This document shows positions 14,493-24,400 of a DNA stretch of 42,039 nucleotides, in pieces; the stretch's first letter is position 1; every line of letters starts with the position of its first letter. The stretch is from a virus, in IMG/VR virus record IMGVR_UViG_3300034141_000025, positions 1-42,039 of that record. The stretch is one strand, 5' to 3'. The position numbers and the translations under genes are program-made. The notes beneath the pieces were generated by a model, which did no database searches, was not told the DNA's origin, and worked only from the letters and a program-made list of their open reading frames with translations.

Positions 14493-15146
14493 ATGAGTTC
14501 CCGTTTTATCAACGGTGCAAAGTACGCCGTCTCGACCTCGCTTGGTGCTGCCGTTGCTATCACGGCGCTCACCAATGCCGAGCCTGCTGTCGCCACCACT
14601 GCCACGCCGCCTGCTGATGGCGCTGTGGTGCTTCTCGCTTCCGGCTGGACCGAACTCAACGAGTCCGTCGTCCGTGCCGATGCGCCGGGTGCCAACGCGT
14701 TCACGCTGGAAGGCATCGACACCGCTGACATCGTGCGTTTCCCGGCCGGCGAAGGCATCGGTGCCTACCGCACGGTGGGTGGTTTCGTTTCGCTCTCCCA
14801 GGTCCGCGACGTTGCGACCGAGGGCGGCGAGCAGAACTATTTCACGTATCAGTACGTGGAAGACCAGGGTGGCCGTCAGCGTCAGAAGCCGACCTTCAAG
14901 TCGCCCATGACCACGACGATCACGCTCGACTACGATCCGAACCTTCCGTGGTACGACACGCTGCGTGACCTCGACCGTCTCAAGGGCGTGGTTGTGCTGC
15001 GCGAGACGCTGCCGAACGGCGATGTCATTTTCTACGTCGGCTCCATTGCGTTCAACGGCGTGCCGTCGAAGACGATCAACGAGAACATGACGGTTGTCGC
15101 GTCGTTCTCGCTCCAGGCTGAACCCATCCGTTACGCTGCCGCGTAA
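14493..15146 (+). CDS. major tail tube protein
   Basis: A 217-residue beta-rich protein after a strong GGGAGA site. It starts MSSRFINGAKYAVSTSLGAA and contains FTYQYVEDQGGRQRQKPTFK and TTTITLDYDPN, common in lambda V-type tail tube proteins. ELPNGD-like and FNGVPSKTINENMTVVASFS segments complete the fold. It polymerises around the tape measure to form the tail tube. It stands alone between two gaps of 35-80 bases, as expected for a highly expressed gene. The preceding gap holds a TACAAT but no -35 box. Confidence 0.85.
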   Translation: MSSRFINGAKYAVSTSLGAAVAITALTNAEPAVATTATPPADGAVVLLASGWTELNESVVRADAPGANAFTLEGIDTADIVRFPAGEGIGAYRTVGGFVSLSQVRDVATEGGEQNYFTYQYVEDQGGRQRQKPTFKSPMTTTITLDYDPNLPWYDTLRDLDRLKGVVVLRETLPNGDVIFYVGSIAFNGVPSKTINENMTVVASFSLQAEPIRYAAA

Positions 15147-15180
15147 TTCCGTCAACGATCTATCACCCGAGTAGACCGCC

Positions 15181-15483
15181 ATGCTTACCCGTAACGTAAA
15201 TCCGATCATCCCCGTCGCGTTGACCCTGACGCGTAACGGGGCCGAACCCGTCAAGTTCAATGTCAACTTCCGCAACATGCGTACGTCCGAAGTGCAGGCG
15301 ATGTTTGCCGACGAATCTCTGACGCTCGCAGATGTGGTGTTGCGCCTTGTCGATTCCTGGGAAACGGAATTTCCGCTGGATGCGGAAGGTCTGAAAGACA
15401 TGGAAGACATTCACCCCGGCTTGGCCAAGGGGATTCTTTCGGCGTTCGGTGACGCGCGGCAGGTGGCAGTCGAAAAAAACTGA
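15181..15483 (+). CDS. tail assembly chaperone, short form (gpG-like)
   Basis: A 100-residue protein starting MLTRNVNPIIPVALTLTRNG. It sits between tail tube and tape measure, where lambda encodes G. The body (KFNVNFRNMRTSEVQAMFAD, then VLRLVDSWETEFPLDAEGL) is typical of short tail chaperones, which bind the tape measure before tube assembly. The last codons contain a slippery A AAA AAC just before the stop, so a fraction of ribosomes should make a longer G-T fusion. Confidence 0.85.
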   Translation: MLTRNVNPIIPVALTLTRNGAEPVKFNVNFRNMRTSEVQAMFADESLTLADVVLRLVDSWETEFPLDAEGLKDMEDIHPGLAKGILSAFGDARQVAVEKN

Positions 15484-15794
15484 GGGAGTCGGTGGACGTT
15501 CTGTATTGGCGTCCACCGACCGACTCTGATCTGCTAGCAACACCCTGGTACAAGCCCGAGGATTTCCCTGCACCGAATGCTGATGTATGGGACGAGAATT
15601 GGGACATCATGCAGTTGTTCGTCCGCTTCTCAACGCAATGGCGAGTTGGAATGTCCGGTCCCGTGTCCCTTGACTACACGATCTTTATTGGCGCGTTGGA
15701 GCGCAAGGGCTACACGGGCGACGCATTCGATGAGGCACTGGACAAGTTGGCAGTAATCGAAGCGCAAGCTCTTTACAACATCAACAAAAAGTGA
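15181..15794 (+). CDS. tail assembly chaperone, long frameshift form (gpGT-like)
   Basis: A -1 shift at 15474-15480 joins the 100-codon frame to the next frame (stop 15792-15794), giving about 204 residues. The T-part starts LRESVDVLYWRPPTDSDLLA and is helical, ending ALYNINKK. It has no ATG start: only a GTG at 15492 opens it, without a separate ribosome site. That favours expression by frameshift. In lambda the G and GT proteins act at a fixed ratio in tail assembly and are absent from virions. Confidence 0.85.
15474..15480 (+). promoter_or_regulatory. programmed -1 ribosomal frameshift site
   Basis: A AAA AAC in the zero frame is one of the most efficient bacterial -1 slippery heptamers. 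The zero-frame stop TGA follows immediately (15481-15483), and the -1 frame is open for another 104 codons. The site lies at the G/T junction in the standard gene order. Confidence 0.9.
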
Positions 15795-15817
15795 CCCCGC
15801 TACGGCGGGGTTTGCTT
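15794..15817 (+). terminator. hairpin with UACG tetraloop after the chaperone gene
   Basis: A 7-bp stem ACCCCGC/GCGGGGT closed by a C(UACG)G tetraloop, an exceptionally stable RNA loop, is followed by TTGCTTT. It starts at the last base of the chaperone stop codon. It should partly terminate transcription before the tape measure gene. Confidence 0.65.
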
Positions 15818-15830
15818 TGGAGAAATCACG

Positions 15831-18800
15831 ATGTCTGATGCACTTGGTACTGCCCGCGTAGACCTGGTAGTCAACACCGATTCGTTTATCGCGTCGGTGG
15901 ATCGCGCCAAGTCGAAGTTGACCGGGTTGGGCGATGAGGCGCAGGCCGCGTTCAACAAGTCCGATGAGAAGTCGAAGCGCGCTGCGGTGTCGCTCGCGCG
16001 CTATGTCGAATTGATGGGCAAGGGTGCGCTGGAAACGCGGCTGTTGCAGTCGGCGTTCCGTGGCATCGACACGACCGTGCTTGCGGAACTTGAGAAGCGC
16101 GCGGTTGGCGTACAGCACGGCATTGACAGTGCGAAGCGTGCCGCACAGGAATTTGAAGCAACTACCGCATTCCAGACCCAGGCGGCTGCGGCGCGTGAGT
16201 TGGTCCGTGCCAGCGAGTACGTGCGCTTTTGGGAAGACGCGCTTCAAGACGCCGACCGGGCGCAGACGAAGCTTGCCAGCCAGCGCAGTTTCATCAATAG
16301 CTTGCAGCAGCAGGCAATTGCGATCAACAAGACGAAATCCGAACTGCTGGAAATGAAAGCAGCGGAAATGGGCGTAACGGCCGAAGCCGCACCGTTCATT
16401 GCTCAGCTTAGGGCGCAAGAGCGTGCGCTTATGGCTACGTCGCGCGAACTCAACAAGTACGGCATGTCCGCCAAGGAAATGCAGTTTGCGTTGCGTGGTG
16501 TTCCGGCGCAGTTGACTGACATAACGGTATCGCTCGCTGGTGGCCAGAACCCACTGATGGTGCTGTTGCAGCAGGGCGGGCAGCTTCGCGACATGTTTGG
16601 TGGTCTGCGGCCGGCGTTCAGTGCGCTTGCAAGTTCGGTTGCCGGGTTAATTAACCCCTTTACGCTCGCGGCTGGTGCCGTCGCTGCGTTGGTCGCTGTG
16701 CAGGTATCTGTTGAGAGCGAAGCGAACAAGCTCAATCAGGCATTGATTCTTAGCGGCAACGCTGGCGGTCAGACCGCTGAGTCGATGCGTGATCTTGCCG
16801 AGAGCATATCGGAAGTTGGCACGGGTTCAACCGGGCAGGCTCTTGACGCGCTGCGCATGATCGTGGAAGGCGGCAAGGTTGCTATCGGCATGCAGGGCGA
16901 AGTCGCTGCCGCAGCCGTGGCCATGAGCAACGCCACGGGGCAGGAACTTTCCGAAGTCATTGCGAAATACAACGACATCGGCCGTGATCCGGTGGCTGCG
17001 TTGCAGTCGTTGGGTGCAGCACATGGTTTTGTCACACAAGAAATCTACAAGCAGGTTGTGCAGTTAGACGAGCAGGGCGACCGTGCTGGTGCTGCCGCCG
17101 TGCTTATGGCTGCGTATGCTGCCGATCAAAAGCGCGACGCTGCCGAAATCAAGGAAAAGCTTGGTTTGGTGACGGGCGCGTGGGACGCGATCAAGGAAGG
17201 CACGCGCAAGGCGCTGTCGGAAGCGAAGACGTATTTCGTCAATGCTGATCGCGATGCCAAGACGTTCTTTGAGAACGCCAAGAAATACGCAGCAGGCTTT
17301 ACCAACCTGATGGGCGGCGGCGGGCCTATGGGCGCGTACGGTTACGTTGCTGGCTTGGGGCAGGCTCCCGGTGCCGGCACGGGTGCCAACGCACCAGGAC
17401 CGTTGCCCGGTGTCGGCAAGGGATTGACGCCCGAGCAGTCACGCTTGCGTGCCGAGTACGACATTTTGCGCAGGGGCAATCAGACGCGCCAAGAGCGTCA
17501 GAAAATTGAAGAAGGCTTGCTGGAAACGGCACGCAAGCAAGGTGCTATTACTGCCGAAGAATACAAGACCGAACTGGCGCGGTCGCGCGCAGCATTTGCT
17601 GCTGCGTCGCCCAAGGGTCCGAAGCCGAAAAAGCCGCCTAGCACTCGTAGCGTGGACAACGCCGATCTGCGCGCCGATCTGGACGCCATTAGGCAGACGT
17701 TGCAGATTGAGCAGGATGCGATTGCCAACAGCCGTCGTGTCACGGAAGCGGAATTCAACGCAAAGCAGATCAGCGTTGAGGAATACTACCGTCGCACGCG
17801 TCAGGCGATGGAAGGTGATGCGCAGTTGCAGGAACGCGCGATTGTGCAGCAGCTTGAAGTGCTGCGTGGTCGCAAGGCGTCGGGCGCTGACGCCATCAAC
17901 ATCACCAAGCAGATCGCTGCTGCGGAAGCGGAACTTACGCGCGCTCGCGCCAAGGCGACGACTGATCTTGATGTCCTGGCGAAGCAAGAGCAGGACGTTT
18001 ACCGTCAGCGCGAGTTGGCCTACAAGGAATTCCAGTCGGGGCTTGCCGAAGTCACGCTTGGCATCGAGCGCGACACCAAGGCGCAAATCCTTCGCGTCAC
18101 TGTGGGCCAGAAAGCCTACGAGACGGAAATGGCACTCGCGGAAGTCTACGAGCGCACGCGGCTTGCGTTGAAGGCGCTCAACGAGGAACGCGAGCGCAGC
18201 AACATGTCGCCCGCCGATTTTGAGCGGCGCAAGCGTGACATTGAGCGGTCCCAGGAAGACCAATTGGAAGCCGTACGCAGGGGTCGCGCTGCGGTGGCGA
18301 TTGAGCAGGGCGAATGGCTCAACGGCCTGACCACGGGCATACAGGATTGGATCGACGCGCAAAGCGATGTCGCGGGGTCGATCCATAGCATCACGACCAA
18401 GGCGCTTGATAGCACGGCTGACGCGCTCGCTAACTTCGTGGCAACCGGCAAGCTGGAATGGCGCGATCTGCTGTCGTCCATTCTGAAAGACATCCTGCAA
18501 TTCATGGCCAAGCAGGTTGTGATGCAGTTTGCGCAGCAGTTCCTTACCGGTTTTCTTGGTAACGGCGCGGGCGCATCGACAAGTCAGGTTGGCAGCGGTC
18601 AGGATTTTGGCAATTACGCAGCCAAGGGTGCGTACTTCGCGGGCGGTGAAGCCAATTTCTTCGCCAAGGGTGGCGCGTTCACCAACAGCATCGTCAACCG
18701 TCCCACGGGCTTCAAGTTCGGCAAGGGTGGCCAGTTCGGTGTCATGGGTGAAGCGGGGCCGGAAGCGATCATGCCGCTCAAGCGTGGCCCTGACGGTTCG

Positions 18801-19034
18801 CTTGGTATCCAGTCGCACGGCAAGAGCGGTGGCGGCAACACCGTGACAGTCAACGTCACCACCGTGGTCAACAGCGATGGCACTGCGTCCAGCAAGACGG
18901 ACATGCAGGGCGATGAGGCGCGGTTGTACGCGAAATTTGGCGAGGAAATGCGCAACATTGCCGAACAGCATTTGCAGCGGTCGCTGATGCCGAACGGAAC
19001 GCTGTATAACGCTGGCATTACATCGGGAGCATAA
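15831..19034 (+). CDS. tail tape measure protein
   Basis: A 1067-residue protein, the longest gene, directly after the tail chaperones. The N-terminus (MSDALGTARVDLVVNTDSFI) and the helical body are typical of lambda H-like proteins. A hydrophobic zone (about residues 235-295, ALASSVAGLINPFTLAAGAV) includes the segment GVPAQLTDITVSLAGGQNPL just before it, a hallmark of this family. The C-terminal part has Lys/Glu-rich coils and then a Gly-rich end (FAKGGAFTNSIVNRPTGFKF). By the usual rule of about 1.5 angstrom per residue the tail would be near 160 nm. It sets tail length and enters the host envelope on infection. Confidence 0.95.
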   Translation: MSDALGTARVDLVVNTDSFIASVDRAKSKLTGLGDEAQAAFNKSDEKSKRAAVSLARYVELMGKGALETRLLQSAFRGIDTTVLAELEKRAVGVQHGIDSAKRAAQEFEATTAFQTQAAAARELVRASEYVRFWEDALQDADRAQTKLASQRSFINSLQQQAIAINKTKSELLEMKAAEMGVTAEAAPFIAQLRAQERALMATSRELNKYGMSAKEMQFALRGVPAQLTDITVSLAGGQNPLMVLLQQGGQLRDMFGGLRPAFSALASSVAGLINPFTLAAGAVAALVAVQVSVESEANKLNQALILSGNAGGQTAESMRDLAESISEVGTGSTGQALDALRMIVEGGKVAIGMQGEVAAAAVAMSNATGQELSEVIAKYNDIGRDPVAALQSLGAAHGFVTQEIYKQVVQLDEQGDRAGAAAVLMAAYAADQKRDAAEIKEKLGLVTGAWDAIKEGTRKALSEAKTYFVNADRDAKTFFENAKKYAAGFTNLMGGGGPMGAYGYVAGLGQAPGAGTGANAPGPLPGVGKGLTPEQSRLRAEYDILRRGNQTRQERQKIEEGLLETARKQGAITAEEYKTELARSRAAFAAASPKGPKPKKPPSTRSVDNADLRADLDAIRQTLQIEQDAIANSRRVTEAEFNAKQISVEEYYRRTRQAMEGDAQLQERAIVQQLEVLRGRKASGADAINITKQIAAAEAELTRARAKATTDLDVLAKQEQDVYRQRELAYKEFQSGLAEVTLGIERDTKAQILRVTVGQKAYETEMALAEVYERTRLALKALNEERERSNMSPADFERRKRDIERSQEDQLEAVRRGRAAVAIEQGEWLNGLTTGIQDWIDAQSDVAGSIHSITTKALDSTADALANFVATGKLEWRDLLSSILKDILQFMAKQVVMQFAQQFLTGFLGNGAGASTSQVGSGQDFGNYAAKGAYFAGGEANFFAKGGAFTNSIVNRPTGFKFGKGGQFGVMGEAGPEAIMPLKRGPDGSLGIQSHGKSGGGNTVTVNVTTVVNSDGTASSKTDMQGDEARLYAKFGEEMRNIAEQHLQRSLMPNGTLYNAGITSGA

Positions 19035-19037
19035 GAC

Positions 19038-19385
19038 ATGCCGCAGACTTTTACTTGGCGAGTGCATGCCGACGCGTCGGGTAGCGGCACCTTTGGTGTC
19101 AATACGGCGCAGTTCGGTGATGGCTATTCGCAGCGCGTGCAAAAGGGTATCAACAACGAGTCGCAGTTGTGGTCGGTCACGGTGGCTGGCTTCAAGCCGG
19201 AAGTCATGCCCGTGCTGAACTTCATTCGTGCGCATGAGGGTGCTGTCGCGTTCTACTGGACGCCGCCGCTGGGCGAACGCGGCCTGTACGTCTGCGGCAC
19301 CTACACGCCGCGCGATCAAGGGGGTGGGCTTTACACGCTCACTATGGAATTCATGCAGGTTTTCGATAACGTGGGTTCGCCGTAA
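19038..19385 (+). CDS. minor tail protein M-like
   Basis: A 115-residue protein starting MPQTFTWRVHADASGSGTFG, with AQFGDGYSQRVQKGINN and VAFYWTPPLGERGLYVCG, the signature of the lambda M family. In lambda, M joins the tail tip complex between tape measure and L. The gene comes directly after the tape measure gene, and its stop overlaps the next start (TAATG). Length matches the family. Confidence 0.93.
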   Translation: MPQTFTWRVHADASGSGTFGVNTAQFGDGYSQRVQKGINNESQLWSVTVAGFKPEVMPVLNFIRAHEGAVAFYWTPPLGERGLYVCGTYTPRDQGGGLYTLTMEFMQVFDNVGSP

Positions 19386-20080
19386 TGGTGATGATGACGC
19401 CCGTCAATCCTGTTAACCCGATCAACAGCCAGGTTCAAAAGCTGGAGCCGGGTGCGCTTGTCCAGCTTTACGAACTGGACGCCACGCTCATTGGTGGCGG
19501 CATCCTGCGGTTCCATTCCATGCACGCCGCCGAAATCATGTGGCAGGGCGTGGAGTACGCACCGTGGCCGATCAACGCGGAAGGCTTTGAGCGCACGGGC
19601 GCGCAGCAGCCTGCGCCGCGTGTCCAGGTGGGCAATGTCGATGGCAGCATTTCGGTGCTGTGCCTGTCCTTCGATGACATGGTAGGCACCACGTTTATTC
19701 GGCGTCGCACGTTTGAGCAGTACCTTGACGGCCAGCCGACTGCCGATCCAACTGCGGAGTTCGCACCGGAAGTGTGGTTCGTGGATCGCAAGGTTTCGGA
19801 AACGCCCGAAGTTGTCGAATTTGAACTGGCGTCCGTGCTTGACTTCCGTGGCCTGCGCCTACCGGGCCGGCAGATCATTGCGAACCAATGCACCTTTGTG
19901 TATCGCGGCGATGGCTGCGCTTACATGGGACCGCCCGTAGCTGACGCCCTGGACAACCCTACGAGCGACCCCGCCTTGGACCGCTGCGGCAAGCGTCTGT
20001 CGTCGTGTAGGATGCGCTTGTGGCCTGACGGTATTCTCAACTACGGCGCGTTTCCTGCGGCCGGATTGGTGCGGACATGA
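19385..20080 (+). CDS. minor tail protein L-like (metal/Fe-S binding)
   Basis: A 231-residue protein of the lambda L family. The N-terminal part binds the tail tip (LEPGALVQLYELDATLIGGG, then GQPTADPTAEFAPEVWFVDR). The C-terminal part carries four cysteines (C169, C178, C201 and C208) in NQCTFVYRGDGCAYM and DRCGKRLSSCRMR; in the family these hold an Fe-S cluster. The order M-L-K-I-J is intact around it. It starts at an ATG overlapping the M stop and ends overlapping the K start. Confidence 0.93.
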   Translation: MVMMTPVNPVNPINSQVQKLEPGALVQLYELDATLIGGGILRFHSMHAAEIMWQGVEYAPWPINAEGFERTGAQQPAPRVQVGNVDGSISVLCLSFDDMVGTTFIRRRTFEQYLDGQPTADPTAEFAPEVWFVDRKVSETPEVVEFELASVLDFRGLRLPGRQIIANQCTFVYRGDGCAYMGPPVADALDNPTSDPALDRCGKRLSSCRMRLWPDGILNYGAFPAAGLVRT

Positions 20081-20817
20081 ACAACGAAACTCTTGCCGAA
20101 TTCAAAGCGCATGCCGTTGCGGAATATCCGCGCGAGGCGTGCGGCTTCATCGTCGTGGTGCGTGGTCGCGAGCGGTTCGTTGCTGCCCGCAACGTGGCAG
20201 AGAAACCGGGCGATCAGTTCGTCATTCCCGCCGAGGATTATTCCATTGCTGCGGACCTGGGCGAAATCGTAGCGGTGCTGCATTCGCATCCGAACATGCC
20301 GCCGACGCCAAGCCCTGCTGATCTTGTGTCGTGTGAGAACACCGACCTTGAGTGGATCATCGTCAACGTGCAGCGCGACCACACGGGCGAAGTGGTCTGC
20401 GGCGACACGCACACATTCCGCCCGAGCGGTTACAAAGCGCCGCTGGTGGGACGCGTGTTCACGCATGGCGTGCTGGATTGCTACGCGCTCTGCCGCGACT
20501 ACTACGTGCGCGAGCATGGTTTGGATATTCCAGACTTCCCGCGCGACGATGAGTGGTGGAACAAGGGCCAGAATCTCTATCGCGATCAGTTCGCGTCGGT
20601 CGGGTTCCGCGAAATCACGCGCGAGCAGTTGAAGCCCGGTGATTCGATCCTCATGGCGATCCGCTCGCCCGTGGAGAACCACGCCGCGATCTACCTGGGC
20701 GATGGTTTGATCCTGCATCATCTGCATGGCCGGATGTCCAGCCGCGACTACTACGCGAGCTACTTCCAGGAATGCACCACCACGTACCTGCGGCATGAGG
20801 CACTGAACAATGACTGA
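20077..20817 (+). CDS. tail tip peptidase K-like (JAMM + NlpC/P60)
   Basis: A 246-residue two-domain enzyme. The N-terminal JAB/JAMM metalloprotease domain has E20, the HSHP motif (H69, H71), S79 and D82, a complete zinc site. The C-terminal NlpC/P60 peptidoglycan hydrolase domain has the catalytic Cys in DCYALC (C135) and His in NHAAIYLGDG (H202), with H214 as possible third residue. Lambda K has the same layout and works in tail tip assembly and wall penetration. All catalytic residues appear intact. Confidence 0.93.
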   Translation: MNNETLAEFKAHAVAEYPREACGFIVVVRGRERFVAARNVAEKPGDQFVIPAEDYSIAADLGEIVAVLHSHPNMPPTPSPADLVSCENTDLEWIIVNVQRDHTGEVVCGDTHTFRPSGYKAPLVGRVFTHGVLDCYALCRDYYVREHGLDIPDFPRDDEWWNKGQNLYRDQFASVGFREITREQLKPGDSILMAIRSPVENHAAIYLGDGLILHHLHGRMSSRDYYASYFQECTTTYLRHEALNND

Positions 20818-21490
20818 TGAAGTCCGCACCATCCGTCTCTACGGTAAGCTGGGAAGCCGGTTCGGCCGCGTGCATCAGATGGCCGTTGAGAGCATGGCCG
20901 AAGCCATCCGTGCGCTCTCCACGTTGCTTCCCGGCTTCTCTGCGTACATGACGCAGGCAAAGGACCGTGGAGAGGCGTACGCCGTCTTCTACGGGCGTCG
21001 CAACCTGTGCGTAGAGGAATGCGCCGGTCCCGCGCCGGAAGGCGTGGACATCCGCATAGCGCCGGTCATCATGGGCGCGAAGAAACAGGGTTGGGGCAGC
21101 ATCATCGCGGGCGCGATCCTCATTATCGTGGGCTACGCGCTTTCCGGTTACACGGGCGGCGCGTCGATGATCCTGGTGAAGTACGGTTGGGGCTTGGTGA
21201 TCGGCGGCGTCGTGCAGTTGCTCACGCCAACGCCCAAGACCGACAAGCCGGCTGAGCGCACCGAGAACACACCCGGTTACGCATTCAACGGCCCCATCAA
21301 TACGCAGGCGCAAGGGCATCCGGTGTCCGTACTGTACGGCGAGTTGATCGTGGGCAGCGCAGTGCTTTCCGCAGGCATCAGCGTGGTCGATCAAGCCATC
21401 GTCCCGGCTGGTGGTGGCGGCGGCGATCCGTCGAAGTGGGGCGGCGGCTCCGCACCGTGGCATCTGGAATGGGTGACTCAAGTCCAATGA
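20810..21490 (+). CDS. tail tip assembly protein I-like
   Basis: A 226-residue protein of the lambda I family. The ubiquitin-like N-terminus (VRTIRLYGKLGSRFGRVHQM, then EAIRALSTLLPGF) is followed by two hydrophobic helices (about residues 96-145) and the typical KTDKPAERTENTPGYAFNGP segment. A Gly-rich end contains WGGGSAPWHLEW. In lambda, I is needed for J to be placed in the tip but is not in the virion. The start overlaps the K gene by eight bases and the stop overlaps J (ATGA). Confidence 0.92.
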   Translation: MTDEVRTIRLYGKLGSRFGRVHQMAVESMAEAIRALSTLLPGFSAYMTQAKDRGEAYAVFYGRRNLCVEECAGPAPEGVDIRIAPVIMGAKKQGWGSIIAGAILIIVGYALSGYTGGASMILVKYGWGLVIGGVVQLLTPTPKTDKPAERTENTPGYAFNGPINTQAQGHPVSVLYGELIVGSAVLSAGISVVDQAIVPAGGGGGDPSKWGGGSAPWHLEWVTQVQ

Positions 21491-24400
21491 ACAATCTAAT
21501 TCGCGGCAGTGGCGGAAAGAGCGGCGAAGAAAGCCGTTCACCCATCGAAGCACCAGACAGCCTGCGCAGCGTCGCGTTTGCGCGCGTGCTTGACCTTGTG
21601 AGCGAGGGCGAGATTCAGGGGTTCGCCAATGCCGAGCAACCGCTTACGTGCATCTATTTCAACGAGACTGCTGTCGCCAACATCGACAACACCCTGAACT
21701 TCAAGAACCTGCAAATCGAGTTCCGTTCCGGTACGCAGACGCAGGGCTACATCAAGGGCTTTGACTCTACGGAGAATGAGATTGGCGTCGGCGTGGAGTT
21801 GAAGCACGACACGCCCTGGACGCAGCAGATCAGCAACATCAACATTGACGCCGTGCGCATCCGACTGAGCGTGCCGGCGCTGAGCCTTGTTGACACCGAG
21901 ACGGGCGACACCAAGGGCTACAGCATCCAGTACGCCATCGACCTGAACACCAATGGCGGCGGTTTCGTACAGGTGTTCCGCAGCGCGTTCACCGGCAAGA
22001 GTTCCAGCAAGTACGAGCGCACGCACCGCATTGAGTTGCCGCCGTCGCCTACTGGCTGGCAGGTCCGTGTGCGCCGCATCACGTTCAACACGGATGCCGG
22101 CAACATCCAGGACATGACCATTGTCGAGTCCTTCGCGGAAATCGTTGACGTAAAGCTGCGCTACCCGATGTCCGCTGTCGTGGCCGTGACCATCGACGCC
22201 GAGCAGTTCAACAACATCCCGTCGCGTGCGTACCGGCTCAAGGGTCGCATCATCCGCGTGCCGAGCAACTACGATCCGGTGACGCGGCTCTATAGCGGCA
22301 TCTGGAATGGCACCTTCAAGCCGGCGTACAGCAACAACCCGGCGTGGGTGTTCTACGACATGGCGACCAACAAGCGGTACGGCTTGGGTAAGCGCGTGCC
22401 GGAAAACTTGATTGACAAATGGGCGCTCTACGCAATTGGCGTCTACTGCGATGAGTTGGTGCCGGATGGTTTCGGTGGAACGGAGCCGCGCTTTACCTGC
22501 AATATCTATCTGCAAACGCAAGCCGATGCGACGCGTGTCATGCAGGATTTGGCCACCGTGTTCCGTGGCATCCAGTACGTGTCGGGCGCAGCGTTGACGG
22601 CGGTTGGCGATATGCCGCAGGACGCGATCTACACGTACACGCGCGCCAACGTCATCGACGGGCGTTTCACCTACGCTGGCAGCAGCCAGAAAGTGCGGCA
22701 CACGACTGCGCTGGTAACGTGGAACGACATGAACAACTTTGGCCGCGCCAAGGTTGAGTACGTCGAGGATGAGGAAGGCATCGCGCGCTACGGCGTGCAG
22801 CAGACCGAAGTGGTCGCGATGGGCTGCACTTCGCGCGGGCAGGCACGCCGCCTGGGGCGCTACATCCTGGCCACCGAACGCTACGAGACGGACACGATCA
22901 CTTTTGAAGTGGGGCTTGACGGCACCATCGTTGCGCCGGGTTCCATCATCGCCGTGTCCGATCCGCTGCGTGCAGGCCGGCGCATGGCGGGACGCATCGC
23001 GGGCGGCACTGCCAGCGTGTTGAAGGTCGATCAGTTGCCCGAGAACGTCGCGTTCGGTGACAAGCTGACGATCATCCTGCCGTCAGGCATGCCGCAGATG
23101 CGCATTGTCACGACGGTCAACGCGCTGACGCGCGAGATTACTGTCAGTGCGCCATTCTCCGACGCGCCGCAAGTCAATTCCGTGTGGCTTGTCGAGACGC
23201 TGAACGTCAACGCGCAGACCTATCGCGTTATCTCCGTTGCCGAAAAGGAACAGACCAAGTACGTCATCACGGCGTTGCAGCATGTCCCCGGCAAGTACGA
23301 TTACGTCGAGTTGGACATTCCGATTGACGAGCCGCCGATCAGTGACAGCGATGCTGTGCTGCGCGCTCCGACGTTTGTCACCTTGCAGAATGCCGTGCAA
23401 TACAGCCACGACACGGCGCACAACGTCATCACCGCATCGTGGGAGAACGTGCCGGGTGCGACGAAGTACGACATCCAGTGGCGCAAGAGTGATGGCGCGT
23501 GGACGGCACCGATCCGCAAGAGTGAGAACACCGACGATTGGGAAGGTGCGTTCGCGGGCAGCTACATCGTGCGCGTCGCGCCAGTGAATGCGCGTGGCAT
23601 CGTCGGCAAGCACGCTACGTCCGAGCAGATCACGGTGGGCGATCCGGTATTGCCGATTGTAAACTTGGCGATCAATGACGGCGTGGTCATCGTTGACTGC
23701 CGTTTCGCGCAGTTCCGTTTGCTGCTGGACGAAGACGTTACGCTGGTGCTGTTCACCAACGTCGCGCCGCAAGACACCATCCTCATCGAAGTCACGATGG
23801 GCGGCAACGGCATGCACACGATGGCGCTTGGCTCAAGCGTCGTGCCGATTGACGGCTTGCCGTACGTGCCGACCGCTGCTGTAGGCGCTACGGATGTGCT
23901 GGGCCTGACCACCACGAACCAGGGCGGCACATGGCGCATGGCGTTGCAGAAAGCCTTTGGCGGCGGCACGCCGCTGACCGCTACGATCACGCCTGATCCA
24001 ATCTCCGCGTCGCATGTGAGCGCGCCTAGTGCTCCAGTCACAGTGACGATGGCGGGCGGCACAGGTCCGTACACGGCGATTTGGTCGCGTACCGACGACA
24101 CCCCTGGCACCACGTTCCTTATCGCCAACGGAAATACGTTAACGCCGACGCTTTCGATGCCGGCTGGCGACACCTACGCGTACATGGCGCAGACATGGGC
24201 TGTGCTGGTTACGGATACCGCTACCGGCTTCGTTGCGCAGGCGTCCGTCAACGTCATCTTTGAGCGCACGCCGGCTGACGGTGGTGGCGAGACGGGCGTA
24301 TTCCAAGCCAGCATCAATGGTGACTTCTACGGTTCGTGCCATGCTACGGGCGGCAATCCCTGTTCGCCCGCGACCACGGTTACGGCAAGCCCCATCGGCG

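Noticed and set aside
17439-19319. A 626-codon open frame antisense to the tape measure gene.
   Set aside because: Shadow of a certain gene, low-complexity composition, no coupling to neighbours.
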